Of a stretch of 8,069 nucleotides of DNA, positions 5,096 to 8,069 are shown piece after piece. The stretch is taken from positions 1 to 8,069 of the forward strand of contig DAOQXO010000103.1 of the NCBI GenBank assembly GCA_035342635.1, in the 5' to 3' direction. This DNA comes from CADEFQ01 sp035342635. GTDB lineage: Bacteria > Pseudomonadota > Gammaproteobacteria > Steroidobacterales > Steroidobacteraceae. The notes beneath the pieces were generated by a model. The model saw only the letters and a list, made by a program, of their open reading frames with translations. It was not told where the DNA came from and did no database searches. The first letter of the stretch is position 1; the number at the start of each line of letters is the position of its first letter. A program made the translations under genes and the position numbers.

Positions 5096-8069
5096 TCAGT
5101 TGGCATCGTCGCGCTGCCAGAAGGTGCGGATGGTGCCGCCAGCGCTGACGCACTTCTTCAGCACCTCGACACCCGCGACGCACACGGTCGGCGGCTCGGT
5201 CGGCGCGGTGTTCTCGCCGTCCACGCCGTTGCGGATCAGCGCGACGCTGATCTCGCCGACGATACCGCTCTGGCTGAGGTCGACCGACAGGTCGTCGTTG
5301 TCGAGTACGCCGTCGTCGTTGAAGTCGAGCGCCGGCTTGCCCGTGTCGACGGTCACCGCATACGCGCGGTTGATGTTGGCCGGGTAGCAGGGATCGGCCG
5401 CCCCGCCGGACAGCGGCTGGAAGGTCGTGAAGAGGATCACGTTGTTCACTGTGGTCGCTTCCGCCAGTACCTTTTCGCCGTCACGGCCTGTCTGGTCGGG
5501 CAGCACCAGCTTCCAGCCGGCATCGCTTGTGGTCACGGTCGACCCCGCGGGATCGGCCGTGATGTCCACCAGGTCGCCGTCGACGATAGGCGTGATGGCA
5601 TTGTAGGCCGTCTGCGTCAGGCGTGCGTACGGCTGTTTGTCGCGGAATGCATAGAAACGATCCTGGGTGACGGTATCGAGCGGGTGCCCGCGGTAGCCGG
5701 AGCCGATCGCGATGTTGTAGTACGGGTCCTCTGCGCGGCGCTGCACCAGCGACACGTCGGGGGCGTTATAGAAGCGGCGGTTCTCGCTGTCGTCGAGGTC
5801 GCCGTTGTCGCCCACGCCGAGCTGCGCGATCACGCCGCCGGTCACCAGCGAGGCCGCGGGCTCGCCGTTGTGGATATCGAAGCGCCACACACGGCCGCCC
5901 ATGTCGGCCGCGTACATGCGGTCCGCGAAGCGGTCGCCGTCGGTATCGATCACCGTGACACGGGCCGGAATCGAGTTCGTCATCTTGGTCAGCGCGAGGT
6001 TCGGCGTGCCGGTGCCCGCGCCGCCCGCGAACCACAGCAGCTTGCCGCTCTCGGCATCGACCATATAGACGCGATTGCCGACGGTATCGATGCTGTAGGG
6101 CTGGTTCTCCTGGGTTGCGGCCTGGTAGCCGCCGCCGAAGATCAGCACGAAGCGCTCATCGCTGTCGTTGCTGGCACCCGAGGCGCCGACCGTGACGCGC
6201 GTGATCACCGGCGTCGACCAGGTCTGGCCGACACCTGGCAGGTCATCGCTGCCGATCGTCCAGATGAGCTCCGGGTCACTGCGGTCCGTGACGTCGAGCG
6301 CGTAGTAGTTGGTGCCACCGGCGCGCATGCCGAAGAACAGCCACACCTTGTCACCCTCGGTGGGGTCGACGATGCCGTCCTGGTTCTTGTCGAACTTCAG
6401 CACCTGGATGTCGCCGTCGAGGCCGTAGCTGCGGGTCGTGGTCGGCACGTTCAGGTACAGGTCGGTGAGCCGGCCGAGCAGTTCGGGCGGAATGAAGGCC
6501 CACAGCTCCTCGCCGGTCTTGCCGCTGATCGCGTGCAGGAAGCCGTCGTTGGTCGGAAAATAGAGCACCGTGTCGAACTCGTCGGGTGTCGAGGTCGTGC
6601 CGCCATAGCCGACGACGCCGGGGCGGCCGTGCAGCGGGTCGCCCATGAAGCGCAAGGCATCGGTCGTGCTGCCGTCACCGTTGTTGTCGTACACGTCGAA
6701 CCCGCGCGCCCAGTTGATGGCGTTCTCGCAGCCGGTGCCGCAGGTCGCAGTGTCGGTGCCGGCACCGACCAGCGCGTCGGTCAGGTTGGTGGTGTTGAAC
6801 GCATTGCCGGCCACCGCCAGCCGGTCGGAGCTCGCGCCCGGCAGATGCGTGTAGAGCTTGCGCGAAGCGGGATCGGGCAGCTGGCTCGCGGCGCCGCCCT
6901 GGGTCACGTCATTGCCGTCGGCCGTCGGCGACCAGATGCTCTTCGTGCCGCTGGCGAAGAAGCCGCTCGCATCGACGGCCGCCGCGTCGTTCGAGTCGCG
7001 GATCGTCGTGCCGTCGAGCTTGTATTTCTTCAGGTTGCCCGGCCAGTGCGTGCCGGCGGCCACCTTAAACAGCGAGAAGTACAGGTCGCTGCTCGTCTGC
7101 GCGCGGTTGAAGGTGTTGACCGAGATCGACGGGGTGATGAAGGTCGAGCTCTGCTCCTGAATGCCGCTGAAGATGCGCTGCAGCGCCTCGGTCAGTGTCG
7201 GCACGTCCTCGGCGGTGTAGGCGTGTTCGGTGCCGCCGGCCTCGGCGATCGTGTTGAGGTAGCCGAGCGTATCGCCCTGGGCCGTCACGATGTCCTTGCC
7301 GAAACCGATCATGTAGGTGGAGGCGCTCTGCGTGCCTGCCAGGCTGTCCGACAGGTCGGTGGTGTTGAGCCACTGCGCCAGATCGTCCATGCAGATGCCG
7401 CTGCCGGCCACCCAACCGCCGTCGTGGTTCGGCTCGATCGGATCCGCGGCGCACTTCGCGCCGATCATCGAGGCGATGCTGTCGTTCGCGTCGGTGTCGA
7501 CGGTCGGGGCACCGTCGGTCAGGTAGACGATGTAGTTCTTCTGGCATTGGTACTGGATGGGCGACCGGTAGGTCTTGCCGCCGGGCGCGGTGCGCGACGC
7601 ATCGACGCTGCGGCCAGGCCGGTTCTCGTCGCCATAGGTCAGCGCGCCGCCACGCAGGTAGTTGGCCGCCTCGAACAGGGTTTCGGACAGCGGTGTGCCG
7701 CCGTCGCCCGAGGTGTCGTTGAAGTTCTTCAGCGTGGAGATGAACTGGTCGCGGTTCGTGGCGATGTCGTCGATCGCCTCGAGTACATAGCCGCCCTGCG
7801 CATTGGTGTTGTAGCGCATCAGGCCCAGATTCACGTCCTGCAGCGAGGACGCCAGGCTGATCGCGACGTCGCGTACCACCGCGAGGCGCGTCTTCTCTTC
7901 CGGATTGCCTTCACCGTTGTAGTAGTTCAGGTAATTCGCCGTGTAGAAGCGATAGCCGTTGCTGCTGCCGAGGTTGTTCCAGTTCAGGCTCGAGGAACTG
8001 CCCCAGGGGTGGCCGGAGCTGGTGTTGCGCACGTACCTGCGCGTCGTCGTATTGGTGGTGTTGTGGCCG
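5096..8069 (-). CDS. pilY1: Type IV pilus tip adhesin/biogenesis protein PilY1, 5' end outside window
   Basis: The frame is open from the window edge (last full codon 8066-8068) to the TGA at 5096-5098, about 990 residues. The GTG at 8032 is an internal valine codon, not a start. PilY1 is a large exported protein at the pilus tip and outer membrane that primes pilus assembly with minor pilins and acts in adhesion and surface sensing. Numbering from 8032: residues 45-290 are the end of a von Willebrand A domain (RLAVVRDVAISL, GGTPLSETL, YIVYLTDGAPTVD; the DxSxS part of the metal site is upstream). Residues about 300-450 are a linker with WPGNLKKYKL, and 465-940 are the PilY1 beta-propeller (FGMRAGGTNYYALDVTD, YAADMGGRVWRFDI). 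EF-hand-like loops lie at 449-458, 548-556, 696-704 and 903-911. Eight cysteines are seen. Family members often exceed 1,100 residues, so roughly 100-250 residues are missing. Confidence 0.95.
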   Translation of the reverse strand, partial: GHNTTNTTTRRYVRNTSSGHPWGSSSSLNWNNLGSSNGYRFYTANYLNYYNGEGNPEEKTRLAVVRDVAISLASSLQDVNLGLMRYNTNAQGGYVLEAIDDIATNRDQFISTLKNFNDTSGDGGTPLSETLFEAANYLRGGALTYGDENRPGRSVDASRTAPGGKTYRSPIQYQCQKNYIVYLTDGAPTVDTDANDSIASMIGAKCAADPIEPNHDGGWVAGSGICMDDLAQWLNTTDLSDSLAGTQSASTYMIGFGKDIVTAQGDTLGYLNTIAEAGGTEHAYTAEDVPTLTEALQRIFSGIQEQSSTFITPSISVNTFNRAQTSSDLYFSLFKVAAGTHWPGNLKKYKLDGTTIRDSNDAAAVDASGFFASGTKSIWSPTADGNDVTQGGAASQLPDPASRKLYTHLPGASSDRLAVAGNAFNTTNLTDALVGAGTDTATCGTGCENAINWARGFDVYDNNGDGSTTDALRFMGDPLHGRPGVVGYGGTTSTPDEFDTVLYFPTNDGFLHAISGKTGEELWAFIPPELLGRLTDLYLNVPTTTRSYGLDGDIQVLKFDKNQDGIVDPTEGDKVWLFFGMRAGGTNYYALDVTDRSDPELIWTIGSDDLPGVGQTWSTPVITRVTVGASGASNDSDERFVLIFGGGYQAATQENQPYSIDTVGNRVYMVDAESGKLLWFAGGAGTGTPNLALTKMTNSIPARVTVIDTDGDRFADRMYAADMGGRVWRFDIHNGEPAASLVTGGVIAQLGVGDNGDLDDSENRRFYNAPDVSLVQRRAEDPYYNIAIGSGYRGHPLDTVTQDRFYAFRDKQPYARLTQTAYNAITPIVDGDLVDITADPAGSTVTTSDAGWKLVLPDQTGRDGEKVLAEATTVNNVILFTTFQPLSGGAADPCYPANINRAYAVTVDTGKPALDFNDDGVLDNDDLSVDLSQSGIVGEISVALIRNGVDGENTAPTEPPTVCVAGVEVLKKCVSAGGTIRTFWQRDDAN

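Noticed and set aside
5096..8069. Possible frameshift or decay in pilY1
   Set aside because: The frame is continuous to the window edge and the vWA and propeller motifs follow in normal order; the missing N-terminus is simply outside the window.

Overview
The window looks like core chromosome of a high-GC proteobacterium, most likely a gammaproteobacterium outside the enterics. The birA, type III pantothenate kinase, SPOR-protein, tRNA-Thr order matches the gammaproteobacterial birA/coaA(X)-tRNA neighbourhood, and the other strand carries a PilY1/PilE minor-pilin block of the Pseudomonas/Xanthomonas kind. No transposase, integrase, phage gene, CRISPR array or toxin-antitoxin pair is visible, so nothing marks it as an accessory island.

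Plus strand (1-2025): the 3' end of birA (biotin-protein ligase) overlaps coaX by 4 bases. It is followed by a membrane-anchored SPOR-like protein and, 4 bases after its stop, a tRNA-Thr(UGU) gene without an encoded CCA end. BirA and CoaX both serve cofactor metabolism (biotin attachment and coenzyme A). The tRNA is where E. coli has thrU, but the tyrU-glyT-thrT-tufB genes that follow there are not present.

Minus strand (8069 down to 2087), in transcription order: a 5'-truncated pilY1 (pilus-tip adhesin with a vWA domain and a beta-propeller), pilE (minor pilin), a secreted endonuclease/exonuclease/phosphatase-family hydrolase, a short PilZ-domain protein, uppP (undecaprenyl-diphosphate phosphatase) and a very glycine-rich 88-residue protein of unknown function. 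pilY1 and pilE are almost certainly co-transcribed. The hydrolase, the PilZ gene and the small protein each have their own candidate promoter. The two strands converge in a 61-base gap (2026-2086) with a strong hairpin.

The most useful second-look items are: -10-like boxes exactly 6 bases before the start codons of two genes, suggesting leaderless mRNAs; the broken tRNA/tuf synteny; the internal duplication of the SPOR protein; the four EF-hand-like loops in PilY1; and the uncharacterised glycine-rich protein. I do not see a new multi-gene system here. The window reads as conserved housekeeping genes joined to a type IV pilus locus.
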